From positions 186,001 through 250,000 of the forward strand of contig NZ_JAKILB010000001.1 of NCBI RefSeq assembly GCF_023283895.1: a DNA stretch of 64,000 nt, in the 5' to 3' direction. Each line of letters starts with the position of its first letter. The stretch's first letter is position 1. The DNA is from Shewanella pneumatophori. Lineage in GTDB: Bacteria > Pseudomonadota > Gammaproteobacteria > Enterobacterales > Shewanellaceae. Positions 38,137 to 48,007 of the stretch are shown piece by piece. The position numbers were made by a program, and so were the translations under genes. The notes under the pieces were generated by a model, which ran no database searches, had not been told where the DNA came from, and saw nothing but the letters and a program-made list of their open reading frames with translations.

Positions 38137-38362
38137 CTTGTCAGTTATTTTGTATCACACAGATGCTTGTCATCTGTGTGAGTTGGCAGCGGATTTGCTC
38201 AATCAAGCAAACGTGCCATATAGCATGATAGATATTTGTGATGATCAATCTCTTGCAGAGCAATACGGTATTCGTATTCCTGTTGTCAAATTAGTCGAAA
38301 CCCAAACTGAACTAAATTGGCCATTTGATCTCGAAGCACTAGCAGAATTTTTAGGAGCGTAA
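38126..38362 (+). CDS. Glutaredoxin-like (DUF836-type) thiol protein
   Basis: A 78-residue thioredoxin-fold protein with an N-terminal CHLC (CxxC) motif ([16 protein letters not shown]) and the cis-Pro segment RIPVVKL. It is shorter than typical glutaredoxins and belongs to the glutaredoxin-like family often found between rlmL and uup in this group. Substrate is unknown. Its start lies inside the rlmL 3' end, and uup starts one base after its stop, so all three are probably co-translated. Confidence 0.85.
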   Translation: MPSNLSVILYHTDACHLCELAADLLNQANVPYSMIDICDDQSLAEQYGIRIPVVKLVETQTELNWPFDLEALAEFLGA

Positions 38363-38363
38363 G

Positions 38364-40283
38364 TTGAGTCTCGTACGTATTAATAACGGCTCTTTAGCCT
38401 ACGGTTATACCCCATTATTACAAAATGCCGATTTCACTATAGAACCAGGTGAGCGTGTTTGTATTGTTGGCCGTAATGGCGCGGGTAAATCGAGCTTAAT
38501 GAAAGTATTAAGTGGCGACGTTTTGCTTGATGAAGGTGAGTTTAACATTGCAACAGATGTTAAAGTCAGTCGTTTACAGCAAGATCCACCGAAAGCAGAG
38601 CAGGGTACTGTATACGCTTATATTGCAGCAGGCCTGCAAGAAGTCGGTGAAAAACTTGAACGTTATCATCAGTTATCACACGACTTAGCAACCGCATCTC
38701 CTGATGAGATGGAACGTATGCTAAAGCAAATGGAGCGTTTGCAGGAAGAAATTGACCACTTAAATGGATGGCAATTAGACAACCGTATTAGTCAAAATTG
38801 TGAACTACTAGGCTTGGATTCAGAGGCACCATTATCGGAGCTATCTGGAGGTTGGCAGCGTAAAGTTGCACTTGCTCGCGCACTCGTGAGTGATCCTGAC
38901 TTACTGTTACTCGACGAACCAACTAACCATTTAGACATTGATACCATTGAATGGCTAGAGCAGTTTTTACTTAGTTATCGTGGCGCAATTGTGTTTGTCA
39001 GCCATGACCGTGGCTTCATTCAACGTATGGCGACACGAATCGTAGATTTAGATCGTGGTGTTGTCACATCCTGGCCTGGTAACTATCAAGCGTACCTTGA
39101 AGGTAAAGCTGAATGGCTGCGTGTTGAAGCAGAACAAAATGCTCACTTTGATAAAAAACTTGCTGAAGAAGAAGCATGGATCCGTCAAGGTGTTAAGGCT
39201 CGACGTACCCGTAATGAAGGTCGCGTGCGTGCACTTAAGGACCTACGCGTCGAGCGTATGGCGCGTCTTAATCGTCAAGGCGGCGCTAAAATGGCTGTGG
39301 CTGATACGGAGCGCTCGGGCAAGTTGGTTTTCGATATAGAAAACTTAGAGTACAACCTACCAGAAAAGAATTTGGTCAAAAACTTCAGCTCAACAGTTAT
39401 ACGTGGCGACCGCATTGCTCTAATCGGGCCTAATGGTTGTGGTAAATCAACTCTGGTTAAGTTGTTGATTGGTCAACTAGAAGCACAGTCAGGTCATGTT
39501 AAAGTCGGTACTAAGCTTGAAATTGCGTACTTTGACCAATATCGTGAGGCATTAGATCCTGAAAAAACCGTTGAAGACAACGTTGGTGAAGGTAAGAAAA
39601 CCGTAACAATTAATGGTCAAGACCGCCATATATTAAGTTATCTACAGGACTTTTTATTCTCGCCAATGCGAGCTAGAACACCAGTTAAAGCTTTATCTGG
39701 TGGTGAAAAGAACCGTTTATTGCTTGCGCGTTTGTTGCTAAGGCCTGCAAACCTTATTATCCTCGACGAACCGACCAACGATCTCGATATTGAGACGTTA
39801 GAGTTATTAGAGTCTTTACTTGCTGATTATAAAGGTACATTGTTACTTGTTAGCCACGATCGTGCATTCATTGACAATACAGTAACCAGTAGCTGGTGGT
39901 TTACAGGTAATGGTGGCTGGAGTGAATATGTTGGCGGCTATGAGGATGCTGTTTCTCAAGGGGCTCGATTCTACTCTGAGGAACCTCAAGCACAAAAAGC
40001 TGTCCAAGCAGCTGTTGTAGAGGCTAAGCCTGCTGCAACCGTCGTTGAAAAGAAAGCCGAGAAAAAGCTTTCATATAAGCTACAACGCGAATTAGAGTCT
40101 TTACCTGCTTTGATGGAGCAGCTAGAGCAAGAGCTTGAAGCACTACAAACAATTGTTAGTGCGCCTGAGTTTTATAGCCAGGAACAAAAAATAGTGAATG
40201 AAAACTTAAAAGCGTTGTCCGATAAGGAGAGTCAGCTTGAGAGTTGCTTTGAGCGATGGGAAGAGCTCGAATCATTGAAGTAA
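38364..40283 (+). CDS. uup: ABC-F family ATPase Uup
   Basis: Soluble ABC-F protein with two ATPase domains, linked in E. coli to ribosome function and to suppression of transposon precise excision. Walker A GRNGAGKSS (about residue 36) and signature SGGWQRK form domain one; GPNGCGKST (about 355) and SGGEKNRLLLARLLL form domain two. Each has DEPTN. The charged linker KKLAEEEAWIRQGVKARRTRNEGRVRALK separates them, and a C-terminal coiled-coil (about 560-639) is typical of Uup. The start is TTG, one base after the upstream stop, with AGGAG before it. Confidence 0.95.
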   Translation: MSLVRINNGSLAYGYTPLLQNADFTIEPGERVCIVGRNGAGKSSLMKVLSGDVLLDEGEFNIATDVKVSRLQQDPPKAEQGTVYAYIAAGLQEVGEKLERYHQLSHDLATASPDEMERMLKQMERLQEEIDHLNGWQLDNRISQNCELLGLDSEAPLSELSGGWQRKVALARALVSDPDLLLLDEPTNHLDIDTIEWLEQFLLSYRGAIVFVSHDRGFIQRMATRIVDLDRGVVTSWPGNYQAYLEGKAEWLRVEAEQNAHFDKKLAEEEAWIRQGVKARRTRNEGRVRALKDLRVERMARLNRQGGAKMAVADTERSGKLVFDIENLEYNLPEKNLVKNFSSTVIRGDRIALIGPNGCGKSTLVKLLIGQLEAQSGHVKVGTKLEIAYFDQYREALDPEKTVEDNVGEGKKTVTINGQDRHILSYLQDFLFSPMRARTPVKALSGGEKNRLLLARLLLRPANLIILDEPTNDLDIETLELLESLLADYKGTLLLVSHDRAFIDNTVTSSWWFTGNGGWSEYVGGYEDAVSQGARFYSEEPQAQKAVQAAVVEAKPAATVVEKKAEKKLSYKLQRELESLPALMEQLEQELEALQTIVSAPEFYSQEQKIVNENLKALSDKESQLESCFERWEELESLK

Positions 40284-40313
40284 GCTAAAAAATAAGAAAT
40301 AGGAAGCGAGTTA

Positions 40314-42188
40314 ATGAAGTTTAAGTTGGATAAAACCCTATCGTTAGTTGCTGTTGGCGTGATAAGCGTACTTCAAGGTGTGCAGGCAGCACCTGTTTAT
40401 GAAATTATTAATATCGATCTTGATACCTACGATTTAAACGGAACTATAGCCAACACCCGTAACGGCTATGGTATGGCGGTTAATAGCAGCAATGAAGCTG
40501 TTGGTACTGCTAAAGGTAAGAAAAAGCTTACTGTTTCTGAAGAAGATGACGGTGTTATCGACATTGAAGATGGTGTAGCAGATTCTGAGACCATTACTTA
40601 CTCTGTTAATTTGCCGATTATAGCAAACAACTTTACTTTTAATTCGATTGGTAACGAATGGTTACCTACATTTGAAAGTGTTAACGGCACTACTGCGCCG
40701 ACGTTTCCTGAAGATGAAGACACAGTCAATTCAGTAGATACTTTCTTTTATGATATCAACGACTCAGGGCTGAAAGTCGGCGCGATGACGGCTGAAGAGC
40801 AAACTCTTCCATATGATGGTAGTAGTGAAACTCAAGAGTTTTGGTATTACCGTGAATATGAACAGCGTGGATTTGTAAAGTCAGGTGCAGATGCTGAAGT
40901 TCCATTATTACCGCCTTATAATCAATATGTTTATAAAGAGGGTGAATCTGAAGAGCAAACAATAACCGTAGGTGGTTTTTCAAGTGCTGCTGCGGTCAAT
41001 AATAGCGGTTTGATTGCTGGTTATGCCAGTACAGATATCAGCGAAAATAGTGCTAACATTATTAATTCTTGCGTTGAAAACAACAGTGAAACCGCGCCAC
41101 AGGATATCTGTATTCAAGCGGCTCAGTTTCCGAACCAATATGGCTATAGTGATATTCAGTATCAAATACGTGGATACGTTTGGCAATATGATGCTGGTGT
41201 AGTAACACCAACGATGTTGCCGCTTGGTCTCGAAGTCACCAATGAGTCTGTATACAGTGCGCAGGGATTGGGAGTTAATAACCAAGGAGTTGTAGCTGGA
41301 CGTTCTTATGTTTATCGTAACAATGATACTGATAGGTTATATTACGATGCTGCTTATTGGACTAAAGATGCAACTACAGGCGAATACAAGTACAACTGGG
41401 TAGATGTTGATAAAGCAATAGATGTTTACTCGTCAATTGCTTACGATGTTAATGATAACGGTATACTCGTTGGTAGTTATAACAAGTACATCAATGGTTA
41501 TCGCCGCGATAAGTTTTTCTACTTTGATACTAATAGTCCTGAAACGCCACTAGTTACTCCAAATGACTTTTATAATAGCATTTCAGACCTTGGAAGCAGA
41601 GCACGTGACATCAATAATCAAGGTCAAGTCGTTGGTTATATTGAAACAACTCATGATAAAGAGAAACCACGTCCAAAAGCTGGTTTCTTATATCAGCTAC
41701 CTAATTCAGAGTTTCCTGAAGGTGAATTTAAAAACCTCAATAACCTACTGACTTGTGAGTCTAAAGGTTATCAGCAAAATGCTGAAGGTAACTGGGAACG
41801 CAATTTAGTTAGTGTAGAAGATGGCTCAGGTAAAACGTTAACCTATAAAAGTGAAATCTTAGTTGTCGAAGCGAATAGCATTAACGAAGATGGCACTATT
41901 GTGGGTACAGCCTTTATTCGTAAACCATCTTATAAATTTGATGACGATGGCAATATCGTGATTGGTGACAATGGCTTACCATTTTTTGAGCTTAATGGTT
42001 ATGGCGACCCTGTGACTTCATTCTTGCCGCGCATGGTTGTATTACAGCCAAACACAACTGCAGGTGCAGAAGCTTGTACAGTTGTTGATGATGATGGCAG
42101 TGACGATAATTACGTGCGTAAAGGCGCGGCTAGTTTTGCATGGTTGTTAGCTTTGCCATTGTTATGGTTTAGACGCCGTTTTAAGTAA
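40314..42188 (+). CDS. DUF3466 family exported protein with C-terminal anchor-like tail
   Basis: Exported protein of 624 residues with a signal peptide (MKFKLDKTLSLVAVGVISVLQGVQA) and several repeats of the HAF/DUF3466 kind (NDSGLKVGAMTAE, NNSGLIAGYAS, NNQGVVAGRSYVY, NDNGILVGSYNKY, NNQGQVVGYIE, NEDGTIVGTAF). The C-terminus (KGAASFAWLLALPLLWFRRRFK) has a hydrophobic stretch then basic residues, like a GlyGly-CTERM or related sorting tail, although the glycine pair is missing. It follows uup, the usual neighbour in Shewanella-like genomes. Biological role is unknown; cell-surface location is inferred. Confidence 0.82.
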   Translation: MKFKLDKTLSLVAVGVISVLQGVQAAPVYEIINIDLDTYDLNGTIANTRNGYGMAVNSSNEAVGTAKGKKKLTVSEEDDGVIDIEDGVADSETITYSVNLPIIANNFTFNSIGNEWLPTFESVNGTTAPTFPEDEDTVNSVDTFFYDINDSGLKVGAMTAEEQTLPYDGSSETQEFWYYREYEQRGFVKSGADAEVPLLPPYNQYVYKEGESEEQTITVGGFSSAAAVNNSGLIAGYASTDISENSANIINSCVENNSETAPQDICIQAAQFPNQYGYSDIQYQIRGYVWQYDAGVVTPTMLPLGLEVTNESVYSAQGLGVNNQGVVAGRSYVYRNNDTDRLYYDAAYWTKDATTGEYKYNWVDVDKAIDVYSSIAYDVNDNGILVGSYNKYINGYRRDKFFYFDTNSPETPLVTPNDFYNSISDLGSRARDINNQGQVVGYIETTHDKEKPRPKAGFLYQLPNSEFPEGEFKNLNNLLTCESKGYQQNAEGNWERNLVSVEDGSGKTLTYKSEILVVEANSINEDGTIVGTAFIRKPSYKFDDDGNIVIGDNGLPFFELNGYGDPVTSFLPRMVVLQPNTTAGAEACTVVDDDGSDDNYVRKGAASFAWLLALPLLWFRRRFK

Positions 42189-42203
42189 GAGATTGTGAAG
42201 ATT

Positions 42204-42232
42204 AAATCGAGGCTAATGCCTCGATTTTTTTT
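42204..42232 (+). terminator. Terminator after the DUF3466 gene
   Basis: AAATCGAGGC-TAAT-GCCTCGATTT stem followed by a long T-run. Confidence 0.93.
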
Positions 42233-42373
42233 GCAATAAATTTGTAAGATTTCTCAATAGCTTAAAAAATAACCATGAATAAGTCGTTTCTTAGGGATTG
42301 ATCTCGAGTAAAAAAAGATTTATTTATGGGGAGAAGCGATAGCTTCTTTTGTTATCGAAGAGAGGATGCTTGC

Positions 42374-42550
42374 ATGAAAAGACAAAAAAGAGATCGATTA
42401 GATAGAGCTTTTTCAAAAGGTTTCCAAGCGGGAATTGGAGGCCGATCAAAAGAGATCTGTCCCTATTCGACACTTGATTCAAAATCACAATGGCTTGGTG
42501 GTTGGCGCGAGGGCATTGATGGACGAGTAAGCGGCTTATTTAATAAATAG
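42374..42550 (+). CDS. rmf: Ribosome modulation factor RMF
   Basis: Small stationary-phase protein that joins 70S ribosomes into inactive 100S dimers. The ATG at 42374 gives 58 residues starting MKRQKRDRLDRAFSKGFQAG, almost the same as E. coli RMF (55 residues), with GGRSKEICPY and WLGGWREGIDGRV. An upstream in-frame start at 42326 would add 16 non-homologous residues and is rejected. It has a long upstream region after the DUF3466 terminator. rmf and fabA are convergent, as in E. coli. Confidence 0.95.
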   Translation: MKRQKRDRLDRAFSKGFQAGIGGRSKEICPYSTLDSKSQWLGGWREGIDGRVSGLFNK

Positions 42551-42654
42551 CACTTAGTCATCTATTCTAAGAATTTTGAATTTTACAAGGGATCAACTAA
42601 GCAGCATTTTTGCCCTCTAATAAAGAGGGCATTTTAATGACAACTAACAGCGAT

Positions 42655-43170
42655 TTAAAATGAGGTTGTATCGGTAAAAATACCGACCTTAAGGTCTTTG
42701 GCGCTATAGATCTCACGCCCATCAACTTCCATTGTTGCATCTGCAATACCCATTACCAGTTTACGGTATACCTTACGCTTAATAGTAAGTTTATAGGTCA
42801 CCTTTTTAGCTTCAGGTAAAACCTGGCCAGTGAATTTTACTTCACCGACACCTAATGCACGACCTTTACCTAGCGCCCCTTCCCAACCAAGGAAGAAACC
42901 GACTAATTGCCACATAGCGTCTAATCCAAGGCAACCAGGCATAACTGGATCACCTGCAAAGTGACAATCAAAAAACCAAAGGTCAGGGTTAATATCCAGT
43001 TCCGCTACAATTTCACCTTTACCAAACTCACCACCATCGGTATTAATCTTTAATACTCGATCGATCATCAACATATTATCTTTTGGCAATCTTGGAGAAT
43101 TCGGTTCAAATAGTTTGCCAAGTCCACAGGCAACAAGATCTTCTTTAGTAAAACTGTTTGCGTAACTCAT
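42655..43170 (-). CDS. fabA: 3-hydroxydecanoyl-ACP dehydratase/isomerase FabA
   Basis: Hotdog-fold enzyme that introduces the cis double bond in unsaturated fatty acid synthesis. The catalytic pair is His70 ([14 protein letters not shown]) and Asp84 (LGLDAMWQ). Its 171 residues match E. coli FabA (172). A strong FabR-like palindrome lies 36 bp upstream, so control by unsaturated acyl-ACP level is likely. It lies downstream of lonH on the same strand, as fabA lies by ycbZ in E. coli. Confidence 0.97.
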   Translation of the reverse strand: MSYANSFTKEDLVACGLGKLFEPNSPRLPKDNMLMIDRVLKINTDGGEFGKGEIVAELDINPDLWFFDCHFAGDPVMPGCLGLDAMWQLVGFFLGWEGALGKGRALGVGEVKFTGQVLPEAKKVTYKLTIKRKVYRKLVMGIADATMEVDGREIYSAKDLKVGIFTDTTSF

Positions 43171-43205
43171 TATTTTTTATACTCCAGCAATTTGAGCTGC
43201 CAAGG

Positions 43206-43227
43206 TTAGCGAACACGTGTACGCTAA
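43206..43227 (-). promoter_or_regulatory. FabR-type operator upstream of fabA
   Basis: A 22-bp near-perfect palindrome with arms TTAGCG and CGCTAA around AACACGTGTA. It fits the AGCGTACA/TGTTCGCT type of site bound by FabR at fabA and fabB in enteric bacteria and relatives. Only one symmetric base pair is mismatched. It lies 36 bp before the fabA start and just after the lonH stop. Confidence 0.85.
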
Positions 43228-43237
43228 ACAACTCCGA

Positions 43238-44947
43238 TCAGCTAGAAATTTTAAATTTATCGAGAAGTCTCGCAAAAAGGCTAGGTTCTTCGTCTTGGTA
43301 TCCAGCTAGATTTTCTAATCGAGACTGTACTAAACCGTATAGCGACTCGTCTGGAAATTGATTGTCCTCATCAGCACTACCTGCTGGCAGTTGCATGAGA
43401 ATTTCAACAGCTTCATCGATATGCTTAACTTGATAAATTGAAAACAAGCCTTCAGCGACAGCATCTATGACGTCTTGATGTAAGTTCAGTTGTTGCATAT
43501 TAGAGCAGGGGATTATGACACCTTGATTACCCGTAAGACCTCGACGTTTACACAGCTTAAAGAAACCTTCTATTTTCTCGTTAACACCGCCAATAGCCTG
43601 AACATTTCCAAACTGGTCGATGGCTCCAGTAGCAGCAAGACTTTGATTTATCGGCTTTTCCGCTATAGCTGATATTAGGCAACAATATTCAGCCAACGAC
43701 GCACTATCGCCGTCAATCTCTTGATATGATTGTTCAAACACTATGTTCGCGTTAAGGTGAAGTGGAGCGTCCTTTCCAAATATGCGGTACAAACAGGCTG
43801 ATAAAATCATCATACCTTTCGCGTGAATATTGCCACCTAACTCAGATTTACGCTCAATATCGGCGACTTCGCCATCGCCATAATGGACTGAAGCAGTAAT
43901 ACGTGCAGGTTCACCATAACTAAACTCTGCGTTTTCAATCACGGTTAAACCGTTTATCTGGCCAATGACTTCATCTTGAGTTGGTAGGTTGATAAAAAGA
44001 TCATCAAAATTTTGTTCTGATAGCCTCTCTGATGCATTATGTCGTTGATTGAGCATTGCTATACTATGGGCTAGTGTTTGATGGCTAATGAGCTCATTAC
44101 GGCCATAGGCCTTCGCTTGAGCTAACAAATGTTCAATATTGGTTGCCATTAAACTTAGGCGTAATTGATGATCAGCAAGCTTGGCGCAAAATTGTAGTAG
44201 TAATTGCAACGCGTCACTTTCTACCTGAATATTTAAATCAGCAAAAATACCCGCTAACCAATGGCAATACTCATCAACTGAATGCTCATCAAGATCCATT
44301 TCATTGATCAATTCACCAAGGAGTGGAAAATGGCGCGAAAAGCTCGGCTCTCCTAGCCAACAGCTACCATATTGGTGGCTAGAGCCAATCAGCACTATTT
44401 TACAATTTAACGGTAGTTCAGCGAGCTGAGAGTGGGCGTGGTAGGCTTGTTTATCAAGGATCTCAAGTAATAAGTCCCAAAGAGGCTCTCTCTTCCATAA
44501 AGAATCTGCACAAATAAATAAATAATGGCATGTTGCCAACAAACCCGGCTCGTACATTTTACTTTCGTTGTTATAGCGGCCGACTAGGTCTGTTTTGCGG
44601 ATTGACCCCGATAAATATCGATACTTATGCTGCTTTGACGCTAAAGGTTTGGCAGCACAGCTTAGGCTTTGGGTCCAAATTGGTTCCTGATGTTCATTGA
44701 CCACTAAAAATTGTGGCGAAAATATGCCGTGTGCATCGATTAGAGCCTTGATAGTACGTTTACGGTTACAGCCAAAATACTCTGCGATAAACATATGTTG
44801 ATTGTCTGTTTCGCTAAGCAGTCTAAATGCGTCTGAGCAGCGCTCTTGGGCTAATAAGTTTGCTTTTGCGCTGGGAGTAAATTCCTGTTTTGGAGAAAGC
44901 GTAAAATGAGGAATTAGTGCTGAAGCAGGAATAACGTTTGAGTTCAT
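43238..44947 (-). CDS. lonH: Lon-family protease LonH/YcbZ
   Basis: Lon-like protease of 569 residues (E. coli YcbZ 586). The C-terminal protease domain has the Ser-Lys dyad, Ser415 in DGDSASLAEY and Lys458 in GGVNEKIEGF, 43 residues apart as in Lon. The N-terminal ATPase-like region lacks a standard Walker A; the matching segment reads AEYFGCNRKR (about residues 56-65), so ATP use is doubtful. The synteny with fabA and rmf matches the E. coli ycbZ-fabA-rmf order. Substrates are unknown. Confidence 0.9.
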   Translation of the reverse strand: MNSNVIPASALIPHFTLSPKQEFTPSAKANLLAQERCSDAFRLLSETDNQHMFIAEYFGCNRKRTIKALIDAHGIFSPQFLVVNEHQEPIWTQSLSCAAKPLASKQHKYRYLSGSIRKTDLVGRYNNESKMYEPGLLATCHYLFICADSLWKREPLWDLLLEILDKQAYHAHSQLAELPLNCKIVLIGSSHQYGSCWLGEPSFSRHFPLLGELINEMDLDEHSVDEYCHWLAGIFADLNIQVESDALQLLLQFCAKLADHQLRLSLMATNIEHLLAQAKAYGRNELISHQTLAHSIAMLNQRHNASERLSEQNFDDLFINLPTQDEVIGQINGLTVIENAEFSYGEPARITASVHYGDGEVADIERKSELGGNIHAKGMMILSACLYRIFGKDAPLHLNANIVFEQSYQEIDGDSASLAEYCCLISAIAEKPINQSLAATGAIDQFGNVQAIGGVNEKIEGFFKLCKRRGLTGNQGVIIPCSNMQQLNLHQDVIDAVAEGLFSIYQVKHIDEAVEILMQLPAGSADEDNQFPDESLYGLVQSRLENLAGYQDEEPSLFARLLDKFKISS

Positions 44948-45167
44948 AAAAGTGCATGGCTATTTTTAGTAGGCTGATACTAGCACAGTTTTGCAAAGTC
45001 TTTGATAGATCACATTCAGTATGACAAGAGAGTGCAGCATGCGCGATGTTATTCAAGGTCATAATCTGTTATATCGTTTGCTATTTAGTCATAAGATGCT
45101 GGATTTAACATAAATTTAGTTATATAGGTTTACTTCATATTATGAAACGCATAATATCTAGCCCACT

Positions 45168-45258
45168 GGAGAGATGGCAGAGTGGTCGAATGCACCGGTC
45201 TTGAAAACCGGCATGGGTTTATAGCCCATCTAGGGTTCAAATCCCTATCTCTCCGCCA
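45168..45258 (+). tRNA. tRNA-Ser (UGA)
   Basis: Class II tRNA of 91 nt with encoded CCA. The acceptor stem GGAGAGA/TCTCTCC, anticodon loop CTTGAAA (anticodon TGA), long variable arm and GGTTCAAATCC T-arm are visible. A terminator follows. Confidence 0.97.
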
Positions 45259-45265
45259 AATTAAG

Positions 45266-45292
45266 AAAAGGCAGCCTAAGGCTGCCTTTTTT
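45266..45292 (+). terminator. Terminator after tRNA-Ser
   Basis: AAAAGGCAGCC-TAA-GGCTGCC stem followed by TTTTTT. Confidence 0.93.
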
Positions 45293-45467
45293 GCTTTTCT
45301 ATCTAAGTCATTAATTAATAACTTATTTATATAAGTGCTAGTCGCATTGAATTTGCTATTTTTTCCTTTCTATATCTTGTCATATGCGATAAATTAACTC
45401 TTATTAACATTTTAAATTCTGTCCAAAGCCTCTTGGTCAGGATAAGGCATTTAAGGGTAAGACAACT

Positions 45468-46112
45468 TTGATCTCTGTATATTTAGTTGATGACCATGAG
45501 TTAGTTAGAACCGGCATTCGACGGATCCTTGAAGACGAGCGCGGTATTAAAGTGGTCGGAGAGGCTGGTGATGGCGAAACCGCTGTACAGTGGTGCCGTA
45601 AAAATGAAGCTGATGTGATTTTAATGGACATGAATATGCCCGGCATTGGTGGATTAGAAGCTACTCGAAAAATTTTGCGTTTCCAAGCCCACGCTAAGAT
45701 CATTGTTTTAACTATTCACACTGAAGATCCTTTTCCCACAAAAGTTATGCAAGCAGGTGCATCGGGTTACCTAACTAAAGGTGCAACCTCTCCTGAGGTA
45801 TTACAGGCTATTCGACAGGTAGCTCATGGACAAAGATACTTATCGCCAGAAATTGCGCAGCAGATGGCCTTAAGTCAATTTAACCAGTCAGAAGAGAATC
45901 CCTTTAAAACGCTATCTGAACGCGAGTTACAGATTATGTTGATGATAACCAATGGTGAAAAGGTCAGCGAGATCTCTGAGCAGCTTAATTTGAGCCCTAA
46001 AACTGTTAACAGCTATCGTTACAGATTATTCGCGAAACTTGGTATTGGAGGCGATGTAGAGCTGACTCGTTTAGCAATAAGATATAAGATGTTGGATACG
46101 GGACAATTCTAA
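45468..46112 (+). CDS. uvrY: Response regulator UvrY/GacA/VarA
   Basis: NarL/FixJ-type response regulator of the BarA-UvrY (GacS-GacA) system, which in gammaproteobacteria activates the CsrB/CsrC small RNAs. The receiver domain has VDDHE and the phosphoacceptor Asp54 (VILMDMNMPG); the C-terminal LuxR-type helix-turn-helix contains LSERELQIMLMITNGEKVSEISEQLNLSPKTVNSYRYRL. The 214-residue frame starts with TTG; no nearer ATG keeps the domain. It lies 18 bp before uvrC, the same as uvrY-uvrC in E. coli. Confidence 0.95.
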   Translation: MISVYLVDDHELVRTGIRRILEDERGIKVVGEAGDGETAVQWCRKNEADVILMDMNMPGIGGLEATRKILRFQAHAKIIVLTIHTEDPFPTKVMQAGASGYLTKGATSPEVLQAIRQVAHGQRYLSPEIAQQMALSQFNQSEENPFKTLSERELQIMLMITNGEKVSEISEQLNLSPKTVNSYRYRLFAKLGIGGDVELTRLAIRYKMLDTGQF

Positions 46113-46130
46113 CTCAAATTCAAACCTGTT

Positions 46131-47960
46131 ATGCCAGATGCATTTAATGCCGAAGACTTTTTGAAAACAGTTACCTCATCGCCTGGTGTTTACAGGATGT
46201 ATGATCAAAAGGGGACTGTGATTTATGTGGGGAAGGCGAAAGATTTAAAAAAGCGTCTTTCTTCATATTTTCGTAAAAATTTAGCCAATGTTAAAACCCA
46301 AGCATTGGTTTCTCATATCGCCAATATCGATGTAACACTGACTCACAGTGAAACTGATGCCCTGATCCTTGAAAATGATTACATCAAGCAATACATGCCC
46401 AAATACAATGTATTGCTTCGAGATGATAAGTCATACCCGTATATTTTATTAAGTAATCATAAACACCCACGCTTGGCCTATCATCGAGGTCCGAAGCGCG
46501 ATAAGGGACAATATTTCGGACCATACCCCAACGGTGGTGCTGTACGAGAAAGCTTGCACCTGATGCAGAAAATATTCCCGATTAGGCAATGTGACGACCT
46601 TTATTATAAATCTCGTTCTCGACCTTGTTTGCAATATCAAATTGGCCGTTGCAGTGCGCCTTGTGTTGACAAAATTAGCACCGTTGATTATCAAGAACAG
46701 GTTCGTTTAGCCACACTATTTTTAAAAGGCAAGAATAGTCAGGTTATGTCGGTGTTAGTCGCGCAAATGGAATTAGCCGCTGCAGAAATGCGTTATGAGC
46801 AAGCTGCTACTTTTCGTGATCAAATCACTGCGTTAAGGCGTGTATCAGAGCAGCAAGAGGTATCGAATGCATCAGGTGATCTTGATGTCATAGGTGCTTA
46901 TTATGCTTCAGGTGTCGCATGCTTCCATTTGTTGTTTATTCGAGAAGGTAAAATATTCGGTAGCCGAAGCTATTACCCTAAAGTACCAGCTAACACAGAG
47001 GTATCCGAAGTCTTGCGCTCGTTTATGTTACAGTTTTATCTCAACGCAGACAGCCAACGCTTAACTCCAAAAGAGATCTTGATTAGTGAATCGTTTGAGG
47101 AGCAAACCGAATTAGCACAAGCGATTCAAACGGGACAGAATAAAAAAGTTGAGATCAAAACCAATGTTCGTGGTGAAAGAGCCAGCTTTTTAAGGTTAGC
47201 CTTAACTAATGCAACAAACGCAGTTAATACACGTTTATCGCACAAGAATACTGTAGAGCAGCGATTCCTATTGTTAGAAGAGGCAATTGAAGCAACAAGT
47301 AGCATCAAACGTATGGAGTGTTTTGATATCAGTCATACGATGGGAGAGAGTACGGTAGCCTCTTGTGTAGTGTTTAACCGAGAGGGGCCTAACAAGGCAG
47401 ATTATCGTCGTTATAATATTGAAGGTATCACACCTGGTGATGATTATGCAGCTATGAAACAAGCGATTACTCGCCGTTTCGATAAGGTTACCGATAAAGG
47501 AAAAATCCCTGATATTTTATTTATTGACGGTGGTATTGGCCAATTACGGATCGCGCAAAAGATAGTGGATGAGAAATTTGTTGCTTTAGACAATGCACCT
47601 ACGCTCATAGGCGTGGCAAAAGGTGAAGGTCGTAAGCCTGGCCTCGAAACTTTAATTTATGGTGAAAATGAAGAATCGTTTACATTGCCTGCAGATTCAG
47701 GTGCATTACACCTGATACAACATATTCGTGACGAGTCTCATCGTTTTGCAATTACTGGGCACAGAAACAAAAGGCAAAAAACACGCAACACTTCTTCGCT
47801 GGAATCCATTGCAGGTGTTGGCCCTAAACGTCGTAAAGCGTTGCTGCAATATTTAGGTGGTATTCAAGAAGTGAAGGGCGCAAGTGTGTCTGAATTGGTA
47901 AAAGTTCCCGGTATTAGCCTAGAAATGGCACAAACGATACATGATGCATTGCGAGGGTAA
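46131..47960 (+). CDS. uvrC: Excinuclease ABC subunit C
   Basis: Nucleotide excision repair endonuclease that makes the 3' and 5' cuts with UvrB. The 609-residue protein (E. coli 610) has an N-terminal GIY-YIG domain ([27 protein letters not shown]), a CxxxC-type cysteine group ([13 protein letters not shown]), a UVR motif near residue 210, the RNase H-like endonuclease domain ([12 protein letters not shown]) and C-terminal helix-hairpin-helices ([19 protein letters not shown]). Downstream of uvrY and probably co-transcribed. No LexA box was seen. Confidence 0.97.
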   Translation: MPDAFNAEDFLKTVTSSPGVYRMYDQKGTVIYVGKAKDLKKRLSSYFRKNLANVKTQALVSHIANIDVTLTHSETDALILENDYIKQYMPKYNVLLRDDKSYPYILLSNHKHPRLAYHRGPKRDKGQYFGPYPNGGAVRESLHLMQKIFPIRQCDDLYYKSRSRPCLQYQIGRCSAPCVDKISTVDYQEQVRLATLFLKGKNSQVMSVLVAQMELAAAEMRYEQAATFRDQITALRRVSEQQEVSNASGDLDVIGAYYASGVACFHLLFIREGKIFGSRSYYPKVPANTEVSEVLRSFMLQFYLNADSQRLTPKEILISESFEEQTELAQAIQTGQNKKVEIKTNVRGERASFLRLALTNATNAVNTRLSHKNTVEQRFLLLEEAIEATSSIKRMECFDISHTMGESTVASCVVFNREGPNKADYRRYNIEGITPGDDYAAMKQAITRRFDKVTDKGKIPDILFIDGGIGQLRIAQKIVDEKFVALDNAPTLIGVAKGEGRKPGLETLIYGENEESFTLPADSGALHLIQHIRDESHRFAITGHRNKRQKTRNTSSLESIAGVGPKRRKALLQYLGGIQEVKGASVSELVKVPGISLEMAQTIHDALRG

Positions 47961-48007
47961 CAAAATTAAGGCAAGATTGGCGCTGCTTTTGACTAATAGG
48001 TTCTAAA

